Shown: piece after piece, positions 22,880-34,204 of the stretch
Layout: each line of letters begins with the position of its first letter
Position numbering within the stretch: position 1 is the stretch's first letter
Notes under the pieces: generated by a model
The model's input: the letters and a program-made list of their open reading frames with translations, nothing else
Databases searched by the model: none
Told to the model about the DNA's origin: nothing
Position numbers and translations under genes: made by a program
NCBI GenBank assembly: GCA_033065855.1
Contig: JAVXUO010000035.1
Coordinates: forward strand, 186,001 to 250,000
DNA from: Escallonia rubra
Lineage: Eukaryota > Streptophyta > Magnoliopsida > Escalloniales > Escalloniaceae
Direction: 5' to 3'
DNA: 64,000 bases

Positions 22880-23119
22880 GATCTGCTTTTCTTTCTCTCA
22901 CCCTGTTTCTCTCTCACTTATCTCTCACCCACCCATCGGCGTTCTCACCTTTGGCGACCACCCTCTACGGCGACCTACAGCAACCCACCTCCGGCGAGAC
23001 CCCCGTCCTCCCCCTACGCCGCCCCCCGTGAGTTGTTCCACTGCCGCCACCAGCAACTATTTCCGTCCACCACCTGCGGCTACCGGTCGCCTGAATTCTG
23101 TCGGATTCTTCAAATTAAA
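22880..23119 (+). other. Probable 5' untranslated exon of CACTA-1
   Basis: A CT-rich then CCACC/GGCGAC-rich stretch follows the left subterminal array and ends at a splice donor (AAA|GTAAGC). CACTA-2 and CACTA-3 have the same arrangement near their 5' ends. This supports a non-coding first exon followed by a long intron that reaches the TNPD start. Confidence 0.45.
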
Positions 23120-25600
23120 GTAAGCTTCTCACTTCTCACTTCATCACATCTCGTGTATTTAATCGATACACTGTTGTTTATGAATGTACTTAGCAAATCT
23201 AGGTTTGAACACTGCTCTAAGCCTTAAGAATGGAGGACTTACCTTAGTATCTGATTAACAATACATGTTTGCACCTCTGAATCAGTAATGACTATATCTG
23301 ATTATACCTACATCTGGTTATGGTGGTGTTGGTAACATCTATATCTCAGTTTGTATTCGTTGTCTTTCTTTCTGAGAACTATATATGTTTTCACCTCTAA
23401 ACCAGCCCCCCAACCCATCAAATCAAAAGGAAACAAGAACTAATTTTTTATTAAGGGCATCTGAGACTTGAGAGGGTACAAATTATAATGCACAAAGCAT
23501 GTTGTGTGATTAAGGGCATCTGTGATGGAGCGACTACTAGTTTGAGAACTACCGGTGGTGTTTCTATGTGTGTGCATGTGGCAGTAGCTGTGTTAGGGGC
23601 AGTGTGTGTGTGTAGCTTGATGTGTGTCAGTGGGAAGGGGTTGCAGGGTTTAAAGAGAAAAATGGTTGTGAGGATATATGGGTTTGGAGAGAGAGAGGCT
23701 GTCATATGCAGCCTATATGTTGGTGTTTCTATGTGTGTGCATGTGTTTGGATTCCTTGTGCACACATGTATGTGCTTGTTGAGCGTTTTGAGTGATGTGT
23801 TTTGAAGTGGGTATGGCTGTGTAATGGGTGTAGCATTGTTGGGCTCTGTGAGTTGGTTCTTTGTGTCGTGAGTTGTGCGTGATATAGTGTATGTGTGTGT
23901 AAAATGGGTGAAAACTAGTGAGTATGCGTGTGTTTATGTGTGGGTGAGTACAAGGCAGTCTGCAAGGCAGATCATAGCAGCCCTTAGATATAATGAACCT
24001 GCTCCATGAATAACACTATACATCTGAGTAGTTTAATCATATCGCACCCACCGTATGAGCATGGATTTTGGAGCAATGCTTATTTTGTACTCTAAGTCTG
24101 ATTGAAGTTTCACCCATGAAATTCAAAGTGGAAATTCTTTACAGACTGAGACTTAATGCAAGTCCGTTACCCCATAAAAGTGTAATAAAAATAGAATTGA
24201 GGTACAAATAACTTTTTGCGTCACAGATAGTCATGAACTCTATTATTATGCATAAGGTGGTGAGGCTCTGCACCCAAAACATATTGAATTACAATTGTGT
24301 ATAAATAACCTTCAAGGTGACATATGAAATTTCTTGCGAAAGGCATTCATGCACTAAATAATTGGGTCGTCAAATTGGTAATTAAAGTATCAAACCAAGT
24401 AAAATTAAATCAAAGGATTTGAGTGCCTAAATGGTGTTGATGCTGATCAAATTGGTATTACAATTGCATATGGAAAATTATGTTTTGACATATATAGACG
24501 TACATATAAGAATCAGTTATATCAGTGCATATGGATATTAAGGTCATTAAACCCATTAAAAACTAAATTAAAAAATTAAGAGCTTGAATCGTGCTGATTT
24601 TTATCAACCATATTTGGCATATAGACAGACTAACACATAAGTATCTCAATCTCTGTCCCCAGACAACGTGCTCGTGACTGAGAAGGGACAGGCAGTGGAG
24701 TGAAGTGAGCCACCAGATCCCCCTATTTGGAGATTCCTATTTCGGGTTCACGAACAGGATTAGGAGACAAAAGAAGCATGCCCCAAATGATGGACACTAA
24801 AGAAAGAGCAATCATTGTGCGTTACTATCGCTGAAAGCCTGCTAGTGTCTCCACCTCCCATTTTGGGGAAGTCGGCAAAACCCCACAGACCCAAATGAGC
24901 CATCATTCTCTTCAACCCCTCCCATCATTCTTTTCAACCGCTCGCACTTCGTGCCATTGCAGCGCCTAGTGCGCCGTTGCAAGCCGCTTCTAGTTGAGCC
25001 CCACTCTAACCGATGGTTCTTGAAGCTATCCAGATATAGATAATATTAATTCTAAGTACTTTGCAATAAAATTAATTCTAAGTTATAGATAATATTATTA
25101 AAAAGTTACCCATGGCACACATAACGCGTTCACAAAAATAAAATTATTAATATGATATTCTTATAAAAAATAATTTTGACCTTTAGAATTTATTTTGGCT
25201 ATATCTTTTAGTGAATTTTAAATGACCCCATGTCTAATAAAGTTGTTAGAAGTGGTAGATGCAGTGAAATAACCATTTACGAAAAGCTAAAATTATTCAA
25301 GCGCATCGAATATGTGTATTTTGAACAATTTTTTTTCCATTTGACCATTGATTATTTGTTTGATAATTTTACGTTGTTAATTGTGCATTTGAGAATTGTG
25401 ATTATTGATTGATGATTTTAGGTTGTTAATTGATGATTTTAGGTTATTAGTTGTGCATTCGAGAATTGAGATTATTAATTAATGATTTTAGATTGTTAAT
25501 TGTGCATTGAGCATGTGAGATATTGAGATTGTTGATGGAGGATGGGACCCAATTGGATTGAATGTGTGATTTTTATTAATTTTTATTGCATTGAGCATTT
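23120..25600 (+). other. CACTA-1 internal region, no gene recognised
   Basis: Non-coding interior of the element, probably a long first intron. 23540-23950 is rich in TGTG words, with the motif GTGTTTCTATGTGTGTGCAT present twice, and keeps open frames on both strands by composition only. 25380-25600 has repeats of GATTTTAGGTTGTTAATTG and the word TGGGACCCAATTGG, which also occurs at 25648, 26130 and in CACTA-2 and CACTA-3. Confidence 0.5.
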
Positions 25601-25679
25601 GAGAATTGAGAATTGAGAATTGGGAATTGAGATTGTTGACGGAGGATGCGACCCAATTGGATTGAGATACTTGTTAGGT

Positions 25680-26060
25680 AGCACGGACACGAACACCGCG
25701 TCCGATCAACGCCGACACCGAAATGTCATATTTTGGCTTTATACTTGTAGACACTTAGTGTCCGACACAGTGTCCGGAAATGAAAAAATAAATCAATGTC
25801 TTCGGACACTGCTGAGAGGTATCGGATACGTGTCCAGATGTGTTGATGAGGTGTCGAGGTGTTGGTAGGTCACGGACACCGCATTTGATCGACACCGACA
25901 CCGAAATGTCACATTTTGGCTTTATACTTGTAGACACCTCTTCAAGAGGTGTTCGACACCTCTTCAAGGGGTGACGGACATGGTGTTCGACATTTTAAAA
26001 ATAAATCAATGTCTTCGAACGTGTGTGGTGGTGTCGGACACTATACTGACACCCTATATG
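25680..26060 (+). repeat. Tandem GTGTCCGACAC-rich repeat in CACTA-1
   Basis: Two diverged copies of a roughly 190-bp unit carry the shared word CGACACCGAAATGTCA, TTTTGGCTTTATACTTGTAG, and imperfect palindromes of GTGTCCGACAC. The equivalent part of CACTA-2 (41280-41500) has a tighter 21-bp array of the same words. Confidence 0.6.
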
Positions 26061-26199
26061 AGGTATTGGGAATTGAGATTGTTGACTGTGCATTGAGAAT
26101 TTGAGAATTGAGATTGTTGACGGAGGTTGGGACCCAATTGGATTGAGATATCTGACCCCATTTTTAGCACCCCTTGGAATCTCATCGTGGCTCCAGCAC

Positions 26200-27000
26200 T
26201 GGCTATAATTAGCCCTAATTAGTCCCGATTAAACCTAATGAACCCAATTAACCCTAATTAGCTCTAACGAGCCTAATTAGTTGTAATTAATGCTAAGAAC
26301 CCAATGAAAATCAAATTAGGTGTAATTACCCCAAATTGATCCTAATTAACACTAATCAACCCAAAATTAAACCCTAATTAGCCCTAATTACTCATATCTT
26401 GTAAACCCATGATTAGATTAATTAAACCCTAAACCCTAAAACCTAAAACCTAACTGAACTCTGATTACGCACAATTAAATCCTAATTAGCTCAAAATAAC
26501 CCTAATTAGTCGTAATCAACCTTAATTAGTTATAATTAGCCCAAGGTAATCCTCATTAACACTAATTAGTCCTAACATAACTCAATTAAGCCTAATTAGC
26601 CCTAATTAAGACTAATCAATACTACTTCGCACAATTAAACTCGGTATTAGCTCAAAATAACCCTAATTAGTCCTAATCAACCCTAATTAGCTATAATTAG
26701 CCCAAGGTAATCCTCATTAACACTAATTAAGCCTAACATAACCCAATTAAGCCTAATTACCCATAATTAGGACTAATCAACACTACCCGACACAATTATA
26801 CCCTAATTAGCTCTAAATAATCCTAATTAGTCATAATCATCCCTAATTAGCTATAATTAGCCCAAGGTACTCCTCATTAACACTAATTAATCCTAACATA
26901 TCTTAATAAATTCTCATTAGATTAATTAAACCCTAAACGCTAAACCCTAACAATCGTAATTAACCCTAATAACCCAGTTAGCCCTAATTAGCCCTTGTAC
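26200..27000 (+). repeat. Telomere-like CCCTAATTAG minisatellite in CACTA-1
   Basis: A long degenerate array of CCCTAATTAG, TCCTAATCAA and related words contains short CCCTAAA runs near 26421-26452 and 26926-26950. The same array lies in reverse complement at 40330-41190 in CACTA-2. Confidence 0.8.
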
Positions 27001-27320
27001 ATCCCATAATTACTTCATATTGCCCAGAGATGGTTCAATTACTCGTTGTTTATAAACCCTGCATTCTTTATATTCGTTGTTATTTTGCGAAGTCCATTGG
27101 CAACGAGAGGGTTCAACTCGTTGCCATCGAATTCTATTTAAAGTGGAATTGTTAACATATGCAACGATCTTTCTGCAATTTTGATATTCCCAAAAGATTC
27201 TTGCATGTGTTATCAATTTGTGAACGCATGCATGCATAGAACCCTTAGTTTCCGTTCAAAGGTACTCATTACAAAGTAATGCTTTGTCATGAGCCTTTGG
27301 ATGTCCAGTTTGGACAATTT

Positions 27321-27590
27321 ATAAAAGCTACGTGTTTATAAAACAGTGTTTCAACTCATGCTCTGTGTTCAATGTCATGGATATTTGGTACACGTTCTCA
27401 TGTGTTTCTCCGGGTGCATACATATCTGGTGTTCTAACATTCGTCAAACCTTGTAAGGCAAAGTTAGATGAATGTTAGAACACCTAATCGATGTCATGTA
27501 CTTGGAGAAATGCGGGGAGGTGCTGCCGAATTTCCGCAGACATAGGACTAAGCATGAGTTCTTCACTGTTTTATAAACACGTGCTTTTAT
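27321..27590. repeat. Long imperfect palindrome upstream of TNPD in CACTA-1
   Basis: The arms fold on a centre near 27456. The inner pair GGTGTTCTAACATTC (27428-27442) and GAATGTTAGAACACC (27470-27484) is perfect. The outer pair is around CGTGTTTATAAAACAGTG and its complement. The palindrome ends 145 bp before the TNPD start codon. CACTA-2 holds the same structure at the same distance. Confidence 0.8.
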
Positions 27591-27734
27591 GAATGGGATA
27601 AGACCACTACGTATTAGACAATGGAGGGGAAATATATAGACATGTTGTCGCATTTATGCATTTATATTTACATCGACCCTACCTAATGATTGGTCATAAT
27701 TGAAGGTGGTATACAGTACGTTATCTCAGTCGTC

Positions 27735-29140
27735 ATGTCGGTCGATTGAAGTTGGATGAAAATGAAGAATGCTGACGATTTTGAGGATCGCGTTGACAAA
27801 TTTCTCGACTTCGCTTACGCACATCCTGCACATGTTGACTTTGATAAGATAAGGTGTGCATGCAACAGATGTGAGTTGTTGCATTGGAGAAAAAGAATTG
27901 AAGTAAAATGGCATCTTCGTCGGTACGGTTTTATGGGTGGATGCACAAGGTGGACGCAGCACGGGGAAACGATAGTATTGTCGTCCAACTCGACTAGTCA
28001 AACTGAAGTTAGGGAGGAGGCACGGTATGATTATTGAGATATGATTATGGATGCTGGGCATGCTAATGTTGACTGGGGTAACGACGGTGGTGACGACAGT
28101 CCCCAATAGCCGAACGAGGGGGCTCATCAGTTTTATGAGTTGTTGAGAGCTGTGGAAGAGCCGTTGTGGGATGGAGCTCCGAAACACACATGGCTGTCTG
28201 CGGTTAGTAGGTTATTACAGTTGAAATCAAACCACAGGCTGGGTGAGAAAGGTTTTAACGAGTTTGTTACCTTAATCAAAGAAATTCTATCCGAAAGTAA
28301 AAAGCTACGGCCGTTGTACTATGACGCGAAGAAGATGATGAGGAAACTTGGGTTGAGCTATCAGCGAATAGATGCGTGCAATAACGATTGTGTATTGTTC
28401 TGGAAAGAGAATAAGAAGTTGTCACGGTGTCCAGTATGTGATCATTCGAGGTACAAACTGGACAAAGGGAAGAAGAAAAACATTGCATGGAAGATATTGC
28501 GATATTTTTCGGTGCACCACGGCTTCAGAGAATGTACTACTCCTCCAATACGGCTGAACATATGAGGGCTCACCGTGAGACTCGTAGTAACGATGCCGAT
28601 GTGCTGACACACCCAGCTGATGGAGAGGCGTGGAAGGAGTTGACCAGAGGTATCCAGTCTTTGCTCAGGAGGTTCGGAATGTTAGACTTGGTCTCGCAAC
28701 CGATGGGTTCAAACCTTTTGGTTAGTCTAGCACGCCTTACTCCTGTTGGCCTGTTATTATTGTCCCGTACAAGTTACAACCTTCCACCAGGCATGTGCAT
28801 GTGCATGAAGAAGTGATCTCACACCTGGAGGCACTTGATACTGACATACCACACGGCAAGGGTGTGCCAGATCAGAAGATTCCAGGGTACGGGAAAGAGT
28901 ACAACTGGAGGAAATTTTGTATTTTCTGGGAGTTAGCCTACTGAAGGACGCTCATTATCAGAAACAACATGGATGTGATGCATATTGAGAAGAACGTTTT
29001 TGATAATGTGTTCAAAACAGTGATGAATTTCAAGGGGAAATCAAAATATCACCTTAAAGCGAGAAGAGATCTACAACAATTGGGTGTACACCATGAATTG
29101 CATCCTCGAACAATCAGTGGGACGATGATTCCTCCCACAC
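27735..29140 (+). pseudogene. TNPD-type CACTA transposase, decayed, CACTA-1
   Basis: Homologous along its length to the open TNPD exon 1 of CACTA-2 (39594-37361). The start ATG at 27735 is kept, but codon 5 is TGA. Recognisable parts are the transposase-associated domain with KIRCACNRCELLHWRKRIEVK, the region EEPLWDGAPKHTWLS, the zinc-binding-like CPVCDHSRY and the late motif NNMDVMHIEKNVFDNVF. Further stops and frameshifts interrupt it. One internal deletion removes the stretch between GMCMKK (about 28815) and the part before HLEALDTDIPHGKG. A second deletion near 29140 fuses the first TNPD exon to the end of TNPA exon 1. It cannot make transposase. Confidence 0.85.
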
Positions 29141-29144
29141 GCGC

Positions 29145-30584
29145 GTTGATTCTCCTTCTTCTGTGGGTTCTACCTCAGGTATAGTTGATAACGGTGTATA
29201 GTCAATTTTTGCTAGCCTTATATTTAAAGTGTATTTGAACTGTATTAATGTCTGTGTTTTGTTGGATCTCGATGAGGCCGTGGCCCGACACGCGAGGTAC
29301 GCATCGACTCCCAGCGTAAACAGAGAGTTACGCTCACCCAGGAGGGCCAGTAAGTAAAAAAAATCACATCATGCCTTATATTTAAATATTTTGGGTGCTA
29401 ATTTATATTTGAACTGTATTAACTAATTTATTTACTTCTTTGGCAGGATTCTGGAGAATCAGGCGAGGACGAAGATCGGCGTTCTTGTGAAGGACCGATT
29501 CTTCAAGCCACACTTGTATTGGAAGGACTGAGATGCCGATATGAGGGAGTCCCTTTGGGAGGAGTGGCTGGTACGTTGAAGTATTTTTTTCTGCGATGGT
29601 ATTTGTTTAAAGAATTTAGTATTTAAAATAATTTGTCTTATTGGATGCCTTGCAGGAGGGGTTCATGTTTGACTCGCCTGATCTACAAGCGCTGGGACGG
29701 CAGACCTTCTTTGCTTACATCGGCAAGAATTACCGCCGATGGATCCACGATGCTTGGGACCGGGCGAAGAAGATGCTGCCCGAGGGTGCCCCGATGACGG
29801 AGATGAAGACATATCCCCCACATTGGATATCTCCGACTGTATGAGGGCAGATGATAGATCGATGGGTTGCGGATCCAGGCTGGGACGCCAAGAGTAAGGG
29901 CGGGGCTAAGGACAGACAGAACAAAGATCCAATGCACACAGGGGGGTCAGTCGCACACGACGTCATCTGACACAAGAATGCGGTCGAGCACCCGGATCTG
30001 GATGAGGATGAGATCGTAGCTCTGACGTATAATCAGACGCACGTGCGGAAGAAGGACAAGGACGAGGTGCACCGGGCGAGCCACTATGTTTCAGTTATTG
30101 CCCGACGGATCGATGTAAGTTACTTTGTTTAAGTTGTTAATTTTTTGTCTTTCTATCCTCAATGTCTGTTGCATTAATTAATGCCCTGACATATCTTTAA
30201 ATCACTATTTTTGCAGGCCTTGTATGAACATCTTAGGGGGTCCGAGCAACAGTCCAAACAACCATCAACGTCCACTAGTACGGGTGCGAGTACTAGGGCG
30301 TTGAAGCGATGGCTGGATACGTCGGAGTTCGTCAATCGGCCGAAAGGCCGCATACGTGGCCTGCCTAACACGACTGCTCGTGCCGTGATAGGAGTGTCCC
30401 CACCCCCCGTTGCCCCTCACAGATACCGGCTCCTCAACGTCCGTTGGACGAGGATGAGATCCAGCGCATTGTTACGGTGGTGTTGAGGATGATCAGGGAG
30501 CAGGATCAGCAGGGCACTACTGCTGGACATGCCGAGCCGGCCCCGGATTAGCAGGATCCAGATCCGGGACTCAGCAACCCTTGA
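29145..30584 (+). pseudogene. TNPA-type gene (Transposase_24, PF03004-like), decayed, CACTA-1
   Basis: Exon order matches CACTA-2: the end of exon 1 (to 29178), exon 2 (29265-29349), exon 3 (29447-29570), exon 4 (29656-30114) and exon 5 (from 30217). Exon lengths for 2, 3 and 4 (85, 124 and 459 nt) equal those of CACTA-2. Key motifs are FFAYIGKNYRRWIHDAWDRA, HTGGS and THVRKKDKDE, typical of the Ptta/En/Spm plant transposase family, whose members bind subterminal repeats. Damage includes loss of most of exon 1, an acceptor changed from TAG to TTG before exon 2, a TGA for Trp in exon 3, two stops in exon 4 and one late in exon 5. Confidence 0.8.
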
Positions 30585-30834
30585 TGAGCCCCTTCTCGTG
30601 CCCAGTCCCAGCTTGTCCCCCCCGCCCGGCTTGTACTCTTCTCTCCTCCCCTAACCGACTGTATCCGGTTCCCGGCTTGTACTTTTTATTTTTTATTATA
30701 ATAAATATTTTTTAAAGTTGATTATATATAGTTGTTTGTGTCTTGGGGATTGTGTGTTGTTGTTGAGGATTGAATTTTTTATTACAGGTTTGGGCATTAA
30801 AAAAATAAAAAATATATATTTAAAAAAAAATTGA

Positions 30835-31249
30835 CTTTTAGCGACGGATTAATTCCGTCGTTAAAAGTGTACTTAATTCTAAGATTTTAGCGATGGAATA
30901 TTCCATCGTTAAAAATCTCATTTTGCGACGGAATATCCAGTCGCTAAAAATTATATTCCGTCGCTAAAATATTTACCGATTAAATTAATTTCACAAAAAA
31001 GAAAATAAATTAAAATACGTAAAATATAATTAGAGACGGAAATTCCGTCTCTAATTTATAAAAAAAACAGTCGCAGAAAGTTCAATATTAGACGACGGAT
31101 TTTAAAATTTCGTCGCAAAAGTTTTAGTTACGGGCTTTTATACGAGGGACTTTTAGCAACGGTAATTCCGTCGCTAAAACTTTTAGCGACGGAATTAAGG
31201 CTTTTAGCGACGGATTTTCCCGTCGCCAAAAGCCTTATTCCTTGTAGTG
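30835..31249 (+). repeat. Right subterminal array of CACTA-1
   Basis: Dense TTTTAGCGACGGAATTCCGTCGCTAAAA-type inverted pairs run up to the end CTTGTAGTG, mirrored by a similar array after the left end. Confidence 0.85.
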
Positions 31250-32285
31250 TATCATCGGTCTTTTAATAGTTTACAAAGCTCAGGGAGTTTTGCAATTCCT
31301 TCCCAAAAAACAACTTCACCACCTTCAAGAAGTCACTTGCCCACATATTTTAAAAATTTTGATGGTCATATGCCAGCATCCATGTAGCCATGGATTTTCA
31401 ACTTTAATTTTCATGTGACTAAACATATTAAAACTTTGATGGTTATATGAGATTGTCCAACTTGATCAGCACAGTAGTTGCCATGTTTTAAGAAAATTCA
31501 AATGTATAACACTCCGTCCTCATCACAACTTCATCACACTTGCCCCAGTGGTATCATCCAGATCTGGTGCCTTAGCCAATTTTTTGAGTGGTCTAGCGCT
31601 CTTGACACGAGTGAAGTGTCTCGTTTTTTACCCGGGTTATTTGCATTAACATTTTGACCATCGAATATTTTGTGACTTGTCAGGTAAATGGGGTTTCGAA
31701 CAAGACCACATGTCCATAACCAAAATGGACTAGCAACATAGATAATTTCATTGACAATGGAACATTGGTCAGGTGGGAAGTAATCAAAGGGGAGATAGAA
31801 TTTGAAAGCCCGCTTTGGTATTTTCGAACGAATCACATGCTAAGTTTACAGACAAAAATCGAAGAGTTGAAAATAACTGGAGGTGCGAACTCCCGAAATC
31901 AAACAAGTTATTAGAGGAGGAGAAGAATGCCAATTCGCAGAAGTTACAATCTCCCCATTCCGGGTTACCAAAGAGAGATGTTATCTGAGTCTCAATATAA
32001 CTGGAGGTGCGAACTCCCGAAAAACACAATGTTGACGGATGTTTACTGTGTAAAATATTCAAAGGCTCAATATATCATCTGCATGAAAGACAAATAGTTC
32101 AATTCGAAAGCAAAGTTTTCATTTCGATCAACTGGTTGATGCCACTATAGACAAAAATAATACATAAGATGGTGGTGCACATATTAGAGGTTTTCAGTAC
32201 AATAAACTGGTTGATGCCACTGTAGAAAAACAAGTAATATGGTGGTAATCCAAACATTCGCTACTATCAAAATAAGTGATCAAAA
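31250..32285. other. Spacer between CACTA-1 and phytocyanin copy 2; paralogous to 14800-15180
   Basis: From about 31790 the sequence matches the 3' flank of phytocyanin copy 1 (shared word GCCCGCTTTGGTATTT with few changes), so the duplication includes flanking DNA. A 27-bp piece is duplicated (31873 and 31998), and a roughly 77-bp piece starting CTGGTTGATGCCACT recurs at 32130 and 32207. Confidence 0.55.
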
Positions 32286-32550
32286 TTATGACCCAAAAAT
32301 TGACGCAATCAGGACTAGTATCATAGCGGCTGGAAAGAACTTGGCGGTGATCCCATTTGCTGAACTAGCCAAAGGTGAAGGAGAAGGAGCCATCCATTCA
32401 GAACTAACAGTGATGAACAGCTTTTGACCTCCTACGGCACAATGCGGGCCAACACCACAAATGTACCACTTTCGCCCCGGGGTTGCAAGCACAATTGCGT
32501 CATTTCCTGACATTAATGCTTCGGTCAATGCGGGCTTAATGCAACTCTCA
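32286..32550 (-). pseudogene. Second phytocyanin copy, only the 3' part of exon 2 left
   Basis: The minus strand encodes the C-terminal part of a phytocyanin closely related to the copy at 15183-15786: EALMSGNDAIVLATPG, KWYICGVGPHC, GQKLFITV, a Pro-Ser linker and a hydrophobic GPI-like tail (SANGITAKFFPAAMILVLIA). The His near the Cys is kept (GPHC), as is the Gln of GQKL. Exon 1, the intron and the first part of exon 2 with the AHNVF His ligand are gone. Just upstream of the break, 28 bp are a copy of the 3' end of the same gene (32551-32578 equals 32303-32330). After that the sequence resumes in the original promoter region. The copy is a deletion pseudogene. Confidence 0.85.
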
Positions 32551-32994
32551 ACGCAATCAGGACTAGTATCATAGCGGCACAGGTCTTGTATTTACAGTTT
32601 TCCACTTGGGGATCAAGTCAAGGTCGGCATGGCTATGTGTTTCTGCAAGAAAGCTTTTGTCCTGAGTCATGACCTTTATGTAGACGAATAATTTGTAGTT
32701 TGGATCGTCTTGACAAATGGCTGTTCTGCTTCTTCTGTGATCGAGTCCCATAACGTGGAAAATGAGTAGGGGACGGCTCAAGGGACAGCAATCTACAAGA
32801 ACTTTGGCTACAACCTTGGCCTTTTTGGTGACAAAAAATACTGTTGTTTAGGATTAGAGTTATGTTTGGGAGCACCTAAAATTTACTATAACATTTTCAT
32901 TAAAAGCACTATCAGAAGCGTAAACTTACTATATTTTCGCCACTAAAAGGGGTATGCAACCCATAGCTACAATCATTTTTATGATGATAAAAGG

Positions 32995-33099
32995 GTACAA
33001 AAGGGGCCGCCTTTCGCCTATGTGTTCCGAATCACATAGGGGAAAGGATTTTATGGCCCCTTTTGTACTTCAAGATTGGAATTTCCAATCTTGAAGTAC
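32995..33099. repeat. Two abutting hairpins upstream of phytocyanin copy 2
   Basis: Hairpin 1 (32995-33068) has perfect 14-bp outer arms GTACAAAAGGGGCC / GGCCCCTTTTGTAC and an inner stem with CCTATGTG / CACATAGG. Hairpin 2 (33065-33099) is a perfect palindrome of 17-bp arms around one base, starting GTACTTCAAGATTGGAA. The two share the GTAC at 33065-33068. No equivalent stem is obvious at the matching place near copy 1 (16230-16280). Confidence 0.8.
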
Positions 33100-33560
33100 A
33101 CGAGGCGAGTCGCCTGAGAAGCGATAGTTTGCACTAGTTTATCTTCTACCACCACACTTGGCATGATTGACTCCATCCAAAACTTTTCAACACTTTCTTT
33201 CTTTTTTATTTGGCAGAAACTAAAAAAGTGCTCCTTACCTTTTGCCACTGTACGTGCATAATTTGCAGCAGCACCTATTCTCTTTTAAATTTTGATTGGA
33301 TGTAACATAAATTATATCATTTAAGAGAATTAATTTCATCCAGCACTTCAAACTTAAGGGAAAACTGCACTAAGCACCTCAAGGTTTTAATTTTGGCACC
33401 CAGTACCTAAAACTTTCTCAATCATAAGTTCCAGCACCAAATAACGGCTAAACTCCCGTCTATGACCAGGCGTCTTTTTAATTTTTGTGGAGCAAAAAAG
33501 TTATTTCACCAAAATCCTATCCAGCTCCATTTATTTGCACCCCTAAGTCGTCTGCAGCAA
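33100..33560. other. No gene seen
   Basis: Flanking DNA between the hairpins and CACTA-2. It ends with CAA, the CACTA-2 target duplication. Confidence 0.5.
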
Positions 33561-33579
33561 CACTACAAGAAAACAGGCT

Positions 33580-33960
33580 TTTAGCGACGGGGAAATCCGT
33601 CGCTAAAAGTCCAAAATCCGTCGCTAAAAGAATTAGCGACAGATTCACCGTCGCTAAAAATCCCTCGTATAAAAGCCCGTCACTAATAGTTTAGCGACGG
33701 AATTTTTAAATCCGTCGCTAAATATGTGATTTTTACCGACGGATTTATTTTTCATTAGCGACGGATATTCCGTCGCTAATTATATTTTTAGAATTTAATT
33801 TATTTTCTTTTTGTCCAATTAGCGACGGATTAAATATTTAGTGACGGAATATTCCGTCGCTAAAAAACTTATTTAGCGACGGAATATTCCGTCGCTAAAT
33901 AACTGATTGAAAGGAATACTTTAGCGACGGAATAAATACGTTGCCAAAAGTCGAAAATTT
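33580..33960 (-). repeat. 3' subterminal array of CACTA-2
   Basis: At least ten TTAGCGACGGA or complementary words occur, often as back-to-back inverted pairs around ATTCCGTCGC. The likely role is binding of the TNPA protein, inferred from En/Spm. Confidence 0.85.
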
Positions 33961-34204
33961 TTCTTGAATTTTTTTTTATTTTTCAATTACCTAAACCTGT
34001 ACAGATATACAATTTTCAATTCTCAACAACAACGCGCAATAAGCGAAATACAGAAAGAAATATATATAATAAATTATAAAAAATATTTATTATAAAAGAA
34101 ACTCATACATGTACAAGCCGGGAACCGGAGATAGCCGGTTAGGAGATGGGAGAAGAGCACAAGCCGGGCGCGGGGGGGGGAAGCAAGGCACGGGAAGGGG
34201 CTCA

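Larger units (their letters stand above)
22535..31249 (+). mobile_element. CACTA-1, CACTA (En/Spm-type) transposon, defective
   Basis: The element begins CACTACAAGAAAATA and ends TATTCCTTGTAGTG, and both sides carry the 3-bp target duplication TAT (22532-22534 and 31250-31252). Subterminal zones (22556-22860 and 30835-31235) are packed with TTTTAGCGACGGA words in both orientations. Such arrays are the binding sites of the accessory TNPA protein in the CACTA family. Inside are a CT-rich leader exon, telomere-like minisatellites, a long palindrome, and decayed TNPD and TNPA genes in the order seen in CACTA-2 but in the opposite orientation. Two internal deletions and many stops make it non-autonomous. 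Confidence 0.92.

Noticed and set aside
23451..23805. About 105-residue frames on both strands in CACTA-1
   Set aside because: Low-complexity TGTG sequence; antisense to each other; no equivalent in CACTA-2.
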